Source: Prillingera fragicola
Lineage: Eukaryota > Basidiomycota > Tremellomycetes > Trichosporonales > Trichosporonaceae
Assembly (NCBI GenBank): GCA_002335605.1
Contig: BEDY01000004.1
Span: 620,001 to 684,000, forward strand
DNA length: 64,000 bases
Direction of reading: 5' to 3'
A model generated the notes under the pieces. It saw nothing but the letters and a program-made list of their open reading frames with translations. It had not been told where the DNA came from and made no database searches. A program made the translations under genes and the position numbers. This document shows, in pieces, positions 1-12,289 of this stretch. The first letter of the stretch is position 1; every line of letters begins with the position of its first letter.

Positions 1-1001
1 TGCTCATGCCAAAGTCCTCAAAGTGAATGATGGCGTTGGGGAACAGGATGCGGCAGTTGCTGATAAAGTACTCGACGAAACGCTCATAGTTGCGGCCCCT
101 AAGACGGGTGCGCTTCCAGCCCATGTAGAGTGGGTCACTGAAAAGCGCGTGGTTGTCGGTACCAACATCGAGAACCACGGGAAGAATACGGTTGGGGTTG
201 ATACCGGCACCAAGGGTGTAGAGGGCAGCCTTGGAGGTCGAGATGGTGATGCCACCGACACCCTGGTCTCCAATGCCGAGAATGGCCTCGGCATCAGTCA
301 CGACAACGAGGTCAATAGCATCCTTGGACTCTTGTCCGGCAGTTGCAACATCGGCCGTGCGGTTAATGTCGTGCAGGTGCGAACGAAGCTGAGCGCGCAT
401 ACCATCCTGGTTGGGGTACGAGATGAAGCATCCGATGGGGCGACGGAACAGGTTTGAGTAGTTGGCGACGGCCTCGGCAGCTCCAGGGGTGTAGAGAATA
501 CCAAGAAGTTCTTTGAGATGGTCCTGCAGAAGACGGTAGAAGAGAACCTGGTTCTGGTCACGAAGCGATGCGAGGAAGGCGTGCTTGAGGAGAACCGAGG
601 GCTGCTTCAGCAGCTGGTTGTAGGCACGCAGGGCCTGCTTGTCGAGCGAGTGGACATCGTAAGGAAGGAAGCCCTCAAGGCCAAAGACCTGGCGCTCCTC
701 ACGAGTGAATCCTGCTCCCTTGTTGAGCTGCAGAGTTAATATGTAAACAACAAGGTAAATATTCCCTGGCTCCGGAGGGAATGGTGGCATCGACACACCG
801 ACCTCCACCTTCGAGCTCTAACGCAAGACTTACGCGAGGAGCATTCAGAAGCTGTGATCCCCTGAGGTTGGTGCGGATGGGAACGACACTCTTGTCGACA
901 GCAACAAGAGGAGTGTGGACGCTACGACGCGCACCGTTGCCGAGAGCAGAGTGGACGGGGCAACGAAGGGCGGTGGAGACGCGGTTGGCGGAACGAATCA
1001 T
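1..1001 (-). CDS. MAE1: Mitochondrial NAD-dependent malic enzyme (5' part, cut by window edge)
   Basis: Oxidatively decarboxylates malate to pyruvate in the mitochondrial matrix. Two exons are visible: 834-1001 and 1-728, with a 105-nt intron (GTAAGT...CTGCAG). The ATG at 999-1001 opens a basic, Ser/Arg-rich leader of about 30 residues that looks like a matrix-targeting peptide. After it come family landmarks: NKGAGFT, FGLEGFLPYDV, YTPGAAEA (the catalytic tyrosine region), VVVTDAEAILGIGDQGVGG (NAD-binding entry), LDVGTDN, and FPNAIIHFEDFGM at the edge. These match fungal malic enzymes. The C-terminal half lies outside the window. NAD rather than NADP preference is inferred from the mitochondrial leader and fungal homologues, not shown directly. 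Confidence 0.9.
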
Positions 1002-2045
1002 GACTGCAGGGCTCAATCAAGCAGTACAGCGAGGTGGAGAGTGTCTGTGGCTGTGTCAGGCCTAGCTTTAGACGTAAGGCTCTCGAGGATGTTGAGAACG
1101 ACGACGATGCACGTTGGATGTGGGGGCAGCTGACGGCCAAATGTCCACCCACCAGCCAGTGAAAATGCTGCGTCTGGTGACGTACTTTTGGGTCGGCCGG
1201 ACTGAACGCCGATCACACACCATATACGCCGTTGCGCCCCCTGCACGTCCTCCTCCTCGCTCATGTACCACTCACCTCGCTTCAGTAAAACAGTCCTTGA
1301 AGTGTAGACGAGTATGATGCACTTTTACAATTCTCACACCTGCAGGAATATACCTTGCACCGTCGCTACTCGCACCCTCGCAGTTCTTTCCTCACCTATT
1401 ATCGAATGCCTTCAAAATTCGAAATATTGCCCCAAGTCACCGTAGGTGGAGGCATCCACAGCCGAGATTCCTGTACTCCAGCCGGCCAGCCACTCTGCAC
1501 CACATGGGCACGTGTAGGCGCCTCTTATCCTTGTTGTCGATCCTTGCGTAGACTATGCCTCTCATGTCAGTCATCGATACACTCATTCTTGTCAATAACA
1601 AACTGGTGCTGACCCTATGCCACCCAACCCTGCATACGCCCTATGATGGCTGAGTTTAGCCGAGCAGGGTGTTGAGATCGGCAACGGACCTGATAAGAGT
1701 TGTGTCTGAAGCCACGTTCGTGCACGTTGTCGCCCGTCACCATTGAGGTCGAGACGGCCTTTCAGTGTCTGACCAATCTACCTAATGGAATCAGAAATTG
1801 GTTCATAACGTCAAAGCAGCGACACTTATTGCAGTTGTTGTCCTGCTGATGGGTCAACCGCCACATGATGGTCACAGGCTCGATGCAGCCGTGACCGCGA
1901 TGGAACTAGAGCCGCCTGAAAGCAAAACTGTGGAAGGAGGGAATTCAGTCGTGTGATACAGACGGCAAAGTTGCCCTTGCCTCGGAATGTTTACAGAGTG
2001 CATGCAACGGAATCCTTGGTATATTGTATCTAAATGCTACCTTCT
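1002..2045. other. Intergenic, no gene seen
   Basis: About 1 kb between the malic enzyme start and the RPA135 stop. Only short, unsupported reading frames occur. It should hold the malic enzyme promoter and the RPA135 3' UTR. Confidence 0.6.
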
Positions 2046-5000
2046 CTAAGCCACAGTAAGGTTCAACCTGATGCCCATGCACGCCATCTCGGCACAGAGA
2101 TAACGGAACACGTCTAAAATAGGTCAGCTCGCTCCGGTAGGATTCAAAGAGCCACACTTACATGGCACGGCAATGACATCCATCTTGCTGTCTTTGGACA
2201 CGGTCGAGCGCGCGCTCTTGGCCACAATACCGACGCTCTTCTCCTGGACCACACCGTCCAGAGCTCCCGGTTGTTCTGAGCGCTCACAGATACGGCAGTG
2301 TTCCCGTGGCCTTCCGTCGTGGGCGCCAACTGTCTCGTCGAAGCCGAGCGAGATGAGCGAACCACAGCCGCGACACACCCATGCCGTGCTGTAGTCCGAG
2401 CAGTTCATCAAGCGGTCGGTGAGCAGAGAGCTGCATCCGTGGGCAATCAGTGCTGTAGTAAGTTAGCGCGGCTCTCTGCATGAAGAAGGGAATGAAAAGG
2501 AGTAGAAGGAAGAGGGAAAAGAGGATGAAGACATATGTCTCCCAACTCCGGAGTTACTTCGGAAGCAAGTCTCTGCGGAGTGACCTCGGAAAAATGACTC
2601 ACCATCACGCTCCATCTCTCCGAAACGAATACCACCCGCACGCTTACGACCCTTGACAGGCTGGCGAGTGAGGGGGTCGACGGGACCGGTCGTACGGACT
2701 TGGAACTTATCGTTGACCATGTGCCTCAAACGCTGGTAGAGGACGACACCAATGTAAATGTCGGCCCGAAGCTCCTCGCCGGTGATACCCGAGTACATGG
2801 GCTCGTTGCCGTGGTAGTTGTAGCCAGCAGCACGAAGCTGCTCGCCAAAGTAGTCGACGGGCCTGTCGGCGTCCGAGAACTTGAAGGGGGTGGCGTCCTG
2901 GCAGACACCGTGGAGAGCACCGGCCTTTCCAGCCATGGACTCGACGAACATTCCAATCGTCATACGTGAGGGGAAAGCGTGGGGATTGATAATGACGTCG
3001 GGCTGCATGCCGCTCTCAGTGAAAGGCATGTCGATGGAGGGGAACTTCTGCGAGCAGACACCCTTCTGTCCGTGACGCGACGAAAACTTGTCACCAATGA
3101 CGGGCGAACGGGGGATACGAAGCTTGATGTGAATCTTCTGGAGCTCGGCATCGCCGCTGTCGGATCCAAGAACACGGACCTCGTCAATGTACGCCGTCTC
3201 GTCACCCTTGTACTTGTGCACCTTGGTGCGGCCGGTAACGTCGTCAAAGTAGGCACACAGGGGGTCGCCAGACTTGACGCGGGTGCCAATGAGAGGAAGA
3301 CCATCGTTATCAACAAACTGGCGCCATGAGTGATCCTCCTTGACGTCGCGGCCGAGGGCAAAGTGAAGAGTAGGAGCAGCAGTGCGCGAGCGAGCAGCGT
3401 CCTTGAGGTCGAAAATGTCGGCCTTGTAGACGGTTCCGTAACCAAAGCCGCGCTCGTGCGCCGACTTGTTCAAGATCATTGCGTCTTCCATGTCGTAACC
3501 AGTGTACGAGATAACAGCCACGACAGCATTTGTGCCGTTGGGGAACTGGTCAAACCCGTACTGGTTGTGAAGGGCCGGACGGACAATGGGGGTCTGTCCA
3601 CTCTGGAGACGGTACATCTTGTTGTCGGTACGGCGGCTAAGGGCGGTCGAAGGCGTACCCATAGACTGCTTACCCATTTGACACTTATAGGTTAGCACTA
3701 GTCTGTTGAGTGTGCAGTGAGACATACCTGGTACATGTTACGAGGAGACTGGTTGAAGTCGGAGAAGGGAGTCATGTTGGCAATGACAGAAAGCATACTG
3801 GTGGGGTCGAGCTCAACGTGCGAGCTGACACCCTTCTCGATCTCCTCGGGCGTAATGGCAATGTCCATGTAAACCTGCTCAAAGGTGCCGACGTGGTCGA
3901 GCTTGCCGTTGGTGAGGTAGGTGACAGGACGCATGAAGCGCGAACGCGAGCCAAAGAGGTAGAGACCAGGGTACTGGCCGCCCTTGGTGACAGGAACGTG
4001 GCCGACCTCGAGGTCCAGGGGAACTCGCGAGTCGCCCTCAGTCTTGAGCTTGCGAAGCAAATCAGCGAGGTCCTTGGCCTTCTCAGGCGTGGCCCAGCCA
4101 ATGACGCGGCCGTCAAGCTGAACAACAACGTAGCGAGTGCCATCGACAGTGGCGAAGACCTGGGTCATGCCATGGGCGGAGAGCAAGCCCACAATGTGCG
4201 AGGTGTCAAGGGGGCGAACGACAATCTTGCATGTGTGCGACAAGTGGTTGAGCAGACCACAAGGCGATCCGTCGGGGGTGTGCACAGGACAGAGGAAACC
4301 CCATGACTCTGGCAAGAGCTTACGAACGGTGGTCGTCTTGAGCTCGGCGAAGAAAGCACCACGATGGATACACCTGAAGTGTGCCAGGTAACGGTAGTAG
4401 TTGAGCTTCTCAGCAACAATGGTGAAACCACTGGTCTGTTGCAGGTCAAGACCAGTGGGCGAGACCAGGTTACCAGTGGCGAGGAAGTACGACAACTTGG
4501 CACCAATGTCAAAGTTGACCTTGGCAAGCACCGAGGGGAAGTACTTTGCGCTGGTAAAGTCCTTGGCACGACCCATGCGAATGTCCTGTTGAATTTGTCC
4601 TCGGATAGCAAGGAGACTCTCGTCGAAACGCTCCTTGATGATCATGGCGTAAAGGAAACCGGGGAGGAGAACCTCGTGAAGCTGAGGAGAATCGGGGTTG
4701 TCGGGGCACGAGGTACCGGCGACCATTGAGTAGAGCTTGCGGAGCATGAACAAGAGCATGCGGAACTTCTCCCGGGGGTTGGGAAGATGAACAAGCACAA
4801 CCTTCTGGAGAAGGAAGGCGCCGACCTGCAGATTGGTCCAGTCGTCGGGGCAGTTCATGACGACACGGAACTTGTCACCCAGGTAGTCAAGGCACTGCGA
4901 GCCAGTGTTGAGGTTCCAGGTCTTCTGGCCGCGAAGGAGGAGCTCGACACGGTCGGTAAGGAAGGTGTTGTCATACTCGCCCTGGATAAGGCCCTCAAAG

Positions 5001-5930
5001 ATCTCGAGGTCACTAGCATCGACGAGCGCCTTGAGAATGAGGACGAGGGGGATCATGTACTCGACCTTGCGCCACGCGAAACGAAGGGTAGCACCACCGT
5101 TGGTGAGGTAGTGAATAGTGTTGGTGCAAGCCGACTGGTCGGGGCGCACGCAACGAATCTGACAACCAAACTCGGAGTAGCTGACACCACGCTTGGCGAA
5201 AGAGGGACGGTAAAGGTTGATAGGGTGGTGGCGACGGGGGAGAACGAGGTAACGGACAATCTTCTCGTTACCGTTGACAATGAAGTATCCACCCCACGAC
5301 GACGATTCCTCGCCGTGGCGGACAAGCTCCTTGGCGGAGAGATCACGAATGTTGCAGCGAGCCGACTTGACCATGACAGGGAGGAGGCCACACTCGCGGA
5401 CCTCATCGTACTCGCGGGTAGTGCCCTCGTCGGTGGTTACCTTCCACTTGATGGTAACAGTGAGGCGAGAACGGTAGGTGGTGAGACGCTCTCGGGCCTC
5501 GGAAGGAAAGACACGGCGTTCAACAGCGTGCTTGTCGCGGTCAGAAACAAGGGGCTTGCCGAGAGCAACCTGGGCAATCCTGTCTGCCAGACGTCAGCCT
5601 TGAACAACAACTTGGGTTGTGAGACTCACAGGTAATCTTGTTACCGAAGGGCATACCCTCGGTAGGCTTGCCGTCAAAGACAACCTTCTCTCCAATCTCC
5701 TGAACACCAAGCTGGAGAAGTCCCGCTCCGCCGTCCTCGTAGCTCTCAGTGAGAGCGTCAAAGGACTCGATGTGGGGCTTGACGAGCTCCTCCAGGGCTT
5801 CGTAGTCGGGTCCGTTGGCATTGGGGTGACGGAAGGACCTCTCACGGGTGAGAGTGCGGAAGGTGGACTGGTCGGGATGCTTGGAGGATGTCGCCTGAGA
5901 GGGCGACAGGGGGTCGAAGGTCGCCACCAT
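2046..5930 (-). CDS. RPA135: DNA-directed RNA polymerase I second-largest subunit (RPA135/RPA2)
   Basis: Forms, with the largest subunit, the catalytic core of Pol I that transcribes rDNA in the nucleolus. Five exons: 5630-5930, 3728-5583, 2603-3683, 2162-2452 and 2046-2113, giving about 1198 aa, close to the yeast protein (about 1200). The Pol I version rather than Pol II or III is indicated by MGKQSMGTPSTAL and LQSGQTPIVRPAL before the conserved GYDMEDAMILNKSA block. GDKFSSRHGQKG is the universal beta-subunit motif near the active site. Near the C-terminus CRGCGS...CRIC gives the zinc-binding cysteines, and the last small exon encodes the terminal YVFRYLCAEMACMGIRLNL helix. Introns are 46, 44, 150 and 48 nt. 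The ATG at 5928-5930 is chosen, but the frame is open upstream to a possible acceptor near 5964, so a short 5' exon is possible. Confidence 0.95.
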
Positions 5931-6264
5931 CTTGGACGACGATGACTGCTGGGGGTGTGGTACAGGCGAAAGTTAGCAGAAGATCACTGTTGAGGATTTG
6001 AGCTGTTCCACAAATCTAACAAAATACTCCCGGTGCCTGAAATTGGACCTCCACTTTTGTCATACCTCCACTTGTCCACTTTGGCTGTCTACGGTGGTGT
6101 CAATACCACCAGGTGTGCACATTTCTGACGGTTGCTGGTGAAGCTGAACGACTCTGGATACTCTGGATGCGGAAGATTGTCAGCTAATAGACACATGAAG
6201 TACTGCCGTCCACGCCCCGTCTAGTGCCTCCATGCAATCTATAATGAGTACAAACAAGACCTCG
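5931..6264. other. Intergenic between RPA135 and DPB2
   Basis: 334 bp holding the RPA135 5' region and DPB2 3' region. A possible 5' exon or acceptor for RPA135 lies near 5964. Nothing else is seen. Confidence 0.5.
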
Positions 6265-8307
6265 TTACTCCAGCGTCAACGCGCTTCGCTCACTCCTTCC
6301 AGTGGCCGGGTAATACATGGACCACTCAAACTCGCCACCCGTTCCCGCACTGACAAAGCGTCCTGGGTTAAAGACATGACAGCCTTCGTATGTCAACTCA
6401 TACCGTTCGTATTTGTCTGCCAACACGAGCGCCGTGGGCATGGGGTACAACCGGAGAGTATGGTCATACTCCCAAAGCGTCGGACGCACGCTCTGTGGCA
6501 AGGGCGATAGGTGTCCCTGGTCCAGAATCGTTTGGACAAGCTGGTTGTCAGCATCGCGGATCAAAGAGAACACTCACGAAGCGCTTCATGTCGGCACCCT
6601 CATCTCCACCCTTTACGCCAACGAGATTGCGAAGCATGCGTCCCATTAGGTCTTCGCGGCAAATAACAAGCTCTTGTCCAAAGTACCTCAAGCGGCAAGG
6701 GTTCGAAACAAAGCGAGCTTTGGGAATACGACTGCTGAGACGCTTGGCAAAGGTCTCGGGAATCGCTGGTCGTGGCAAGGTTGACGAAGACCACGGGTCC
6801 AGAGGACCGGGGACAAAGACAAAGTGAGACTGCAGTAACAAGGGCAGGCTGAGCAACAGGTCGGTGAGAGCATTGAAACCGTCTGAGCCGTCAATTCAAC
6901 CCTCGATTCCAAAAACATACTCGTGTACCGCTTCAGGCCACCTTCTCCCTCCCACCCTCGCTCGACAAAGTTACCGCACAGGACGAAGACCATTGGCCGA
7001 TACTCGGCTGCCTCGGCGTAGCCTTCGAACAGCTGCTTCAGGGCCACAAGCGTCCGAGGGTGGTCAAGCCAGACGTCAGACAGGACAACAAAGGATACCT
7101 GAGTGTTGGCAAGGACCGTAGGAATGTACTTTTGCTGCCCCTGTCAGCCATGAGCACCGTAATATTACTCACCTCCTCTTTCAATGACACTGCTCCGCCG
7201 CCGAGAAAATCGACGTGGCCATGCAATGCCCTGGCCACGTCTCGCTTCTCACTGGGGGGGTGACCCATCGCAAGAACGCGGATAGTTTCCTCGATGGTGT
7301 ATTCTCCCTCTATCAAGACCATGCAGCCTTCGGTGAACAGGCCTTCGCCTGGCACTGCATCCTGCATGTCCAACACGACCTGACCCTCTCCGTCCTCCAC
7401 TGTGAGCCTGCCCTCAGGGTCGCGTGCCAACATTCCAAAGAGAAGGAAAAGTTGCCCCGCGCGACCCAGCAGGTTTCGTGTGGACGTCAACTATTGCGTG
7501 TCAGTTTCAGACTCCCATGTCATGCTCTGATCACACACCTTGAGATAGTTAGATCGGTCGTGCCCTCCGATAGCTGGTGGTGTAAAGTTCTCGTTACGCA
7601 AAATAATCTTTAATCAGCATTGACCTGAAGGCAGGCTCACCTCTTTGATGACACCCCAGCGTTCTCGCAAGTACCCAGCTCGGCTCGCTGCTTGGCCAGC
7701 AATGGACGGCTTGCCTTTGAGACTGTGTTGTTAGATAAATACTAATTAGGCACATACGTTGTGAATCCTCCTCGAACAAGGTCAAAGTGAACAGCCGGCA
7801 TTTCAAAACTGTCAACAACGGAGAAGTGTGCCTCGACATTGATTTCCGAGGGGTCAATGGCCTGCGTGTCGTCTGTCGTTCCGAGCTGCAGAACCTCATA
7901 CGCGCGCTTTAACGCGGGAAGTGACACGAGAGACGAAGATTCTAGAGTCAGCAGCATCCTGCGGTTCAGCACGAACCTTCGCCCTTGAGGTACTCGCGGG
8001 CCCAGAAATCCAGGCCTACTGCCCAATCTTCCTCTGCAATCTCATTCTAAGTATCAGCTCCAGTCCTGCCTTGCTTTGACCGCACCTCCTTTAACACATT
8101 CTCAATGTAGCTTAATGCCGGCGCAGGGAGGGTCAGCGAATACTTCGTCGAGAAGACCTGTTGGCGTCAGCACACGTCAAACGAGAAGGGCGAACCCAAA
8201 CGACAGCAGCTCAGCGTCCGCCGAAGACACAGGAATATACAAAGACCCCTCATCTTACGCGTGACTGGACTCACCTTGACGATCGTTGCTCGTAGAGAGC
8301 TGACCAT
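6265..8307 (-). CDS. DPB2: DNA polymerase epsilon subunit B (DPB2/POLE2)
   Basis: Non-catalytic second subunit of the leading-strand polymerase; it links Pol epsilon to the CMG helicase. Ten exons: 8275-8307, 8086-8157, 7977-8046, 7758-7941, 7641-7722, 7539-7607, 7173-7490, 6921-7140, 6578-6882 and 6265-6540. They join in frame to about 542 aa, near POLE2 (527 aa). The N-terminal helical module is [11 protein letters not shown] then [10 protein letters not shown]. Next come the OB-fold part ([39 protein letters not shown]) and the inactivated calcineurin-like phosphoesterase part ([50 protein letters not shown]). Eight of nine introns are only 32-48 nt. Start and first exons were set by donor/acceptor continuity. 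The upstream region is shared with NOT3 and carries an MluI box. Confidence 0.9.
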
Positions 8308-8572
8308 TGCTGCGTGATATGGCGATTGACAACAAGCGGTTCCAACAAAGTCGCGTCTGGGTGAGTGACCTCCACCACAGGAACGCGTCTATGACCTAGG
8401 CGTGCGAAGAAACACTGAAACATACGGTAGGCCCGCGCCCTGAAATAATCACGTGCCATCTGTAAGTGGAAGGACTGAATACATCGATTGCAGTCACGTC
8501 CTCTCCTGACCGTCATGGCCCTGCTCAACTGATCTTGATAACCCTTTGCTTCACTATCCATCAGCAGCTGCA
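8308..8572. promoter_or_regulatory. Bidirectional DPB2/NOT3 promoter with MluI cell-cycle box
   Basis: 265 bp between the two divergent start codons. ACGCGT at 8383-8388 is a perfect MCB, the site of MBF-type G1/S regulators that usually precedes replication genes, here 76 bp upstream of DPB2. A second partial CGCGT core is at 8352-8356, and CACGTG (bHLH-type) lies at 8450-8455. Binding is inferred from motif identity only. Confidence 0.55.
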
Positions 8573-10710
8573 ATGGCTTTGCGCAAATTACAAGCCGAGA
8601 TCGATCGAACGCTCAAGCTCGTCACGCTTGGCAACGAGCTCTTCGATGAGACGTTTGCCAAGCTGGAGCATGCCTCGAACGCGACCCAAAAGGAAAAGCT
8701 CGAGCAAGACCTCAAGACGCAGATCAAGAAACTGCAACGTATGCGCGACCAGATCAAGGTATGGCTAGGCAACAGCGATATCAAGGACAAGAGCGCACTC
8801 TTGGAAGGCAGGAAATCCATCGAAGGCGTGAGTTTCATCGCGTGACAGACGAGTGATGGGTGGCCATTCTCGTGACACCTTTCGCTTGTTTGCTCGCATG
8901 GCAATGATCATTGGTATGCAGCGGCTGACAACTTGATAGCGTATGGAGCGGTTCAAAGCCTTGGAAAAGGTGTGTGCTAAATGTTGTTGATCCACGCCCG
9001 ACCATGTCAACACTCGGAAGGTTCAAGCTTCCCCGTCTGCTGTGGCTTCCTTTCCCTTGCAGGCGCTGACATGATTGCAGGAAATGAAGATGAAGGCCTT
9101 CAGTAAAGAGGGACTCATCGCTGCCGCACGGCTGGATCCTGTCGAGAAGGCCAAGCGCGAGATGATTGACTGGATTGGGAGCACAACAGACGAGCTCTCG
9201 CGCCAGATTGAACAGACCGAGGCAGAGGCAGAGCAGCTGCAGGTCGGCAAGAAGAAGAAGTCGACCACCGACCGACTCGCCGAACTCGACCAGCTCAACG
9301 AGCGCCGGCAGTGGCATATTGGACGACTAGAAATCGTGCAGCGCATGTTCGAGAATGGACAACTCTCCTTTGACCAGGTCGAGATGATCCAGGAGGACGT
9401 CAAGTACTTTGTCGAGGCCAACACCGAAGAAGACTTTGACTACGACGTGGGAATCTACGACGAACTGAATCTACAGGACGTCGAGGACGACTACATTGCC
9501 GATTACGGGCATAACGCCGAAGAGTCATCCAACCTTGACTCGGCGTCCCTTGTCGACGAGCCAGCATCCTTCAAGACACCATCAAAGGAGGAGAAAAAGT
9601 CGAAGAGCCACGCCGGAGACGACACTACGCCTCCCAGTCCAGTGCAGTCGAAGCGCGGAGCAAAGAGTGAGTCTCGACGCATGGCTGTTGCTAACACTTG
9701 CAGAGAGCGAGAAGGAGAAGGAGAAGGCTGAGGCTGCCAAGGCCGCCGCTTCCGCCAAGGTCGAGACCCCTGCACCAACACCACCCGCTCCTACATCTGT
9801 GCCCTCCAAGCCCGTTGCCTTGCCTCCAATTCGTTACGCAGCGGCTGCGGCAGCGGCCGTTGGTGGCGCGACCGAGGTCGGGTCATCTCGGTCTAGGCAG
9901 GACTCTACGCCTCTAGCGCCTGAGGAGAGCCAAGAGGAGTCTGAAGAGCAGTCTGTTATCGACGACGTCTCGACCACCCCCGAACGCACTCAGTCGAACG
10001 GCGATGTGGCACCACCACCAGGCCTTTCGGCATCGCCTTCTCCTGTTCCTCAAGAGATGAATGCCCAGGCAAGCAGCAGTTCCGGAGCCAACGGCGGCGA
10101 CTCTCAGCAGGCCCCTAGTGCCCCCGAGTCGTCTCGTGCGGCTTCTGGCTACTCGACAAGTCCTCGCAAAGAGCAAGGTGTCCTCGAGAACCTCATGCAG
10201 TCGTTTGGCGTTGCCAAAGACTTGGCCGAGCGCAGGGCCAACGACCCCAACGAGCTGCACTCGTCGCTCGATGTCAGCTATCACAACGCCCCCTCGCAAC
10301 TGGATGCTGAGCCGTGAGTTTTGCAAACTGAACGCATGTGTTAACCCTGCAGACCACGATACTACCACCCTTCAAACCCCATCGCCACGCCGTCGTACTA
10401 CCCTCAATCACGGCTACACGTTCTGGAGGACAAGAACATCTACCAGCGCTTGGAACTGGATCAGCTGTTCTACATCTTCTACTACATGACCGGCACATAC
10501 GAGCAGTGGCTGGCGGCACAAGAGTTGAAACGCCAGAGCTGGCGCTTCCACAAGCAGTACCTTACATGGTTCCAGCGCGCGCATAACCCTCAAGCGATCA
10601 CCGAGGACTATGAACAGGGAGGATACTACTACTTTGACTGGGAGAACTCATGGTGCCAGCGCCGGAAGAGCGATTTCCGGTTTGAGTACCGGTGGTTGTC
10701 AGACCATTAG
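8573..10710 (+). CDS. NOT3: CCR4-NOT complex subunit 3/5 (NOT3/NOT5)
   Basis: Scaffold subunit of the CCR4-NOT deadenylase complex, acting in mRNA decay and translation quality control. Five exons: 8573-8827, 8940-8969, 9081-9666, 9704-10313 and 10353-10710, about 612 aa. The start MALRKLQAEIDRTLK is the hallmark N-terminus, followed by a long coiled coil (about residues 1-220) with KMKAFSKEGL and QLSFDQVEMIQEDVKYFV. A disordered Ser/Pro/Ala-rich linker spans about 240-480. The C-terminal NOT box is complete: LFYIFYYMTGTYEQWLAA, then TWFQRAHNPQ, and FDWENSWCQRRKSDFRFEY close to the end. Exon 2 is only 30 nt. Fungi encode NOT3 and NOT5 as related proteins and I cannot tell which orthologue this is. 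Confidence 0.93.
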
Positions 10711-11532
10711 TATCCAGTATCCTGTAGTCTTAGTAGAAGATGCGACATATTGCAGCGAGCAGTTGAGAGGCACAGCGGTAGCAATATCATCCACCCTGAG
10801 CACATGCCACACACACCAAGACTGCAAGTTCGTGAACACAATATGTACTCCACAAGATCGACCGAATAGTCACTATGGGCAAGTCCTTGGCATCATTGGC
10901 ATTGGCGTCGCAACCGTGAAGGTTTAGTGGTAGCACTTATTACATGAATGCTGTAATAATACAAATGTGACGATGTTGGAATGTCAGGTTAACCAACGAC
11001 CATGAGGACGACATGTCCTCAAGGCAGCCATATGGCCCGCACGCGCGAACGCGTTGCGCTGGTTGACCTTGTCTCTCTAACCCCGCTCCGTTTCTCCTTC
11101 CCTCTAGTAAATGATGAAGGTTGGCGAGCGCCCCCATGGACGCATCGGGGTTGAGAGAACTAGACAAAGTTGCATCGTTCAAACTTTAATGGGCGACCCA
11201 CAGACAGCAGCCGGAATCAATTGGTGCCATCTCGGAGAAAGTCCCACAAAAGAGTAAATAAAATGTGGGGCGAAACGCCGGCTGTCGGCGTTTTGGGCTG
11301 CCACCAAATTGGCAGGTTCGCCAGCAGTGGGGGATGGCCATGCTCGGTGTGAGCTTGATTCGAGGTCGCACTGTCCAACTTCCATCCTAGCAAAACTGTG
11401 CGTGACCACCACACCTTTCGACGACGTTGTGCTGACTGAATTCCCCTCGCTGTTCAACACTCTACTCGTTACCGCTCCGAACTCGCGCTCTTTCCCGTTC
11501 CCCCCTATCCCCGTTCGCCCCCTACAGACAAA
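10711..11532. other. Intergenic between NOT3 and RPS15
   Basis: Holds the NOT3 3' UTR and RPS15 promoter/leader. The last 70 bp before the RPS15 start are pyrimidine-rich, as expected for a highly expressed fungal leader. No reading frame of note. Confidence 0.5.
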
Positions 11533-12289
11533 ATGGTGAGACTCTGCCGACGGCGCGCCCAGAGCAAGGACAAGTGGATGGATGGGCTGGGATGATGGAG
11601 GGTCCTAGGAGGAAGAGGAAGGAAGGACTGCGCCGCTGCGTGTGTGTTTGTGCTGTCTACTTTGTCCTGTTCTGCTCTGGAGCGTTGCAGATGAAACTGC
11701 AGTTGGGTGGCCGCTAACTTTGCGCAGGCTGAGGCATACACTACCGGTGAGGAGGCCGCCGCCAAGAAGGCCGCCCGTTCGTTCAAGAAGTACCAGTACC
11801 GTGGTGTTGAGCTCGATGAGCTCCTCGACCTCTCGAACGAGGCTTTCGTTGAGGTACGTTTCGACATTTTGCACCACCGAATCACCCCCTTGGATACTAA
11901 CCTTTCAGCTCGTTCACGCCCGCGCTCGCCGCAGGTTCCAGCGTGGCCTCAAGTCGCGCCCCATGCGCCTTATGAAGAAGCTTCGCAAGGCCAAGAAGGA
12001 GGCCGGCCCCAACCAGAAGCCCCCCATGGTCAAGACCCACCTCCGTGACATGATCATTGTCCCCGAGATGATCGGCTCGGTCGTCGGTGTCTACGTGAGT
12101 TTTACTGGATCCGCCTGTGCAGCAGGAACCCGACTGACAGTCTTTTAGAACGGCAAGTCGTTCACCACCGTTGAGGTCAAGCCCGAGATGACTGGCCACT
12201 ACCTTGGCGAGTTCTCGATCACCTACAAGCCCGTCGGCCACGGCCGCGGTGCCAACATGGCCAACTCGCGTTTCGTCCCCCTCAAGTAA
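11533..12289 (+). CDS. RPS15: 40S ribosomal protein uS19 (RPS15)
   Basis: Component of the small-subunit head near the A-site finger, needed for late pre-40S export. Four exons: 11533-11535, 11728-11853, 11909-12094 and 12149-12289, giving 151 aa (yeast 142). The first exon contains nothing but the start codon ATG; a 192-nt intron follows at once. Conserved segments are [61 protein letters not shown] and the end [17 protein letters not shown]. Splicing is required for translation from this ATG: without it the frame reads into intron 1. Confidence 0.95.

Noticed and set aside
4787..5635. 282-codon plus-strand frame opposite RPA135
   Set aside because: Antisense of a conserved polymerase exon; composition is typical of a complement frame.
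11536..11727. RPS15 first intron as host of a box C/D snoRNA
   Set aside because: A C-box-like GATGATGG is present but no box D (CTGA) follows in a suitable place.
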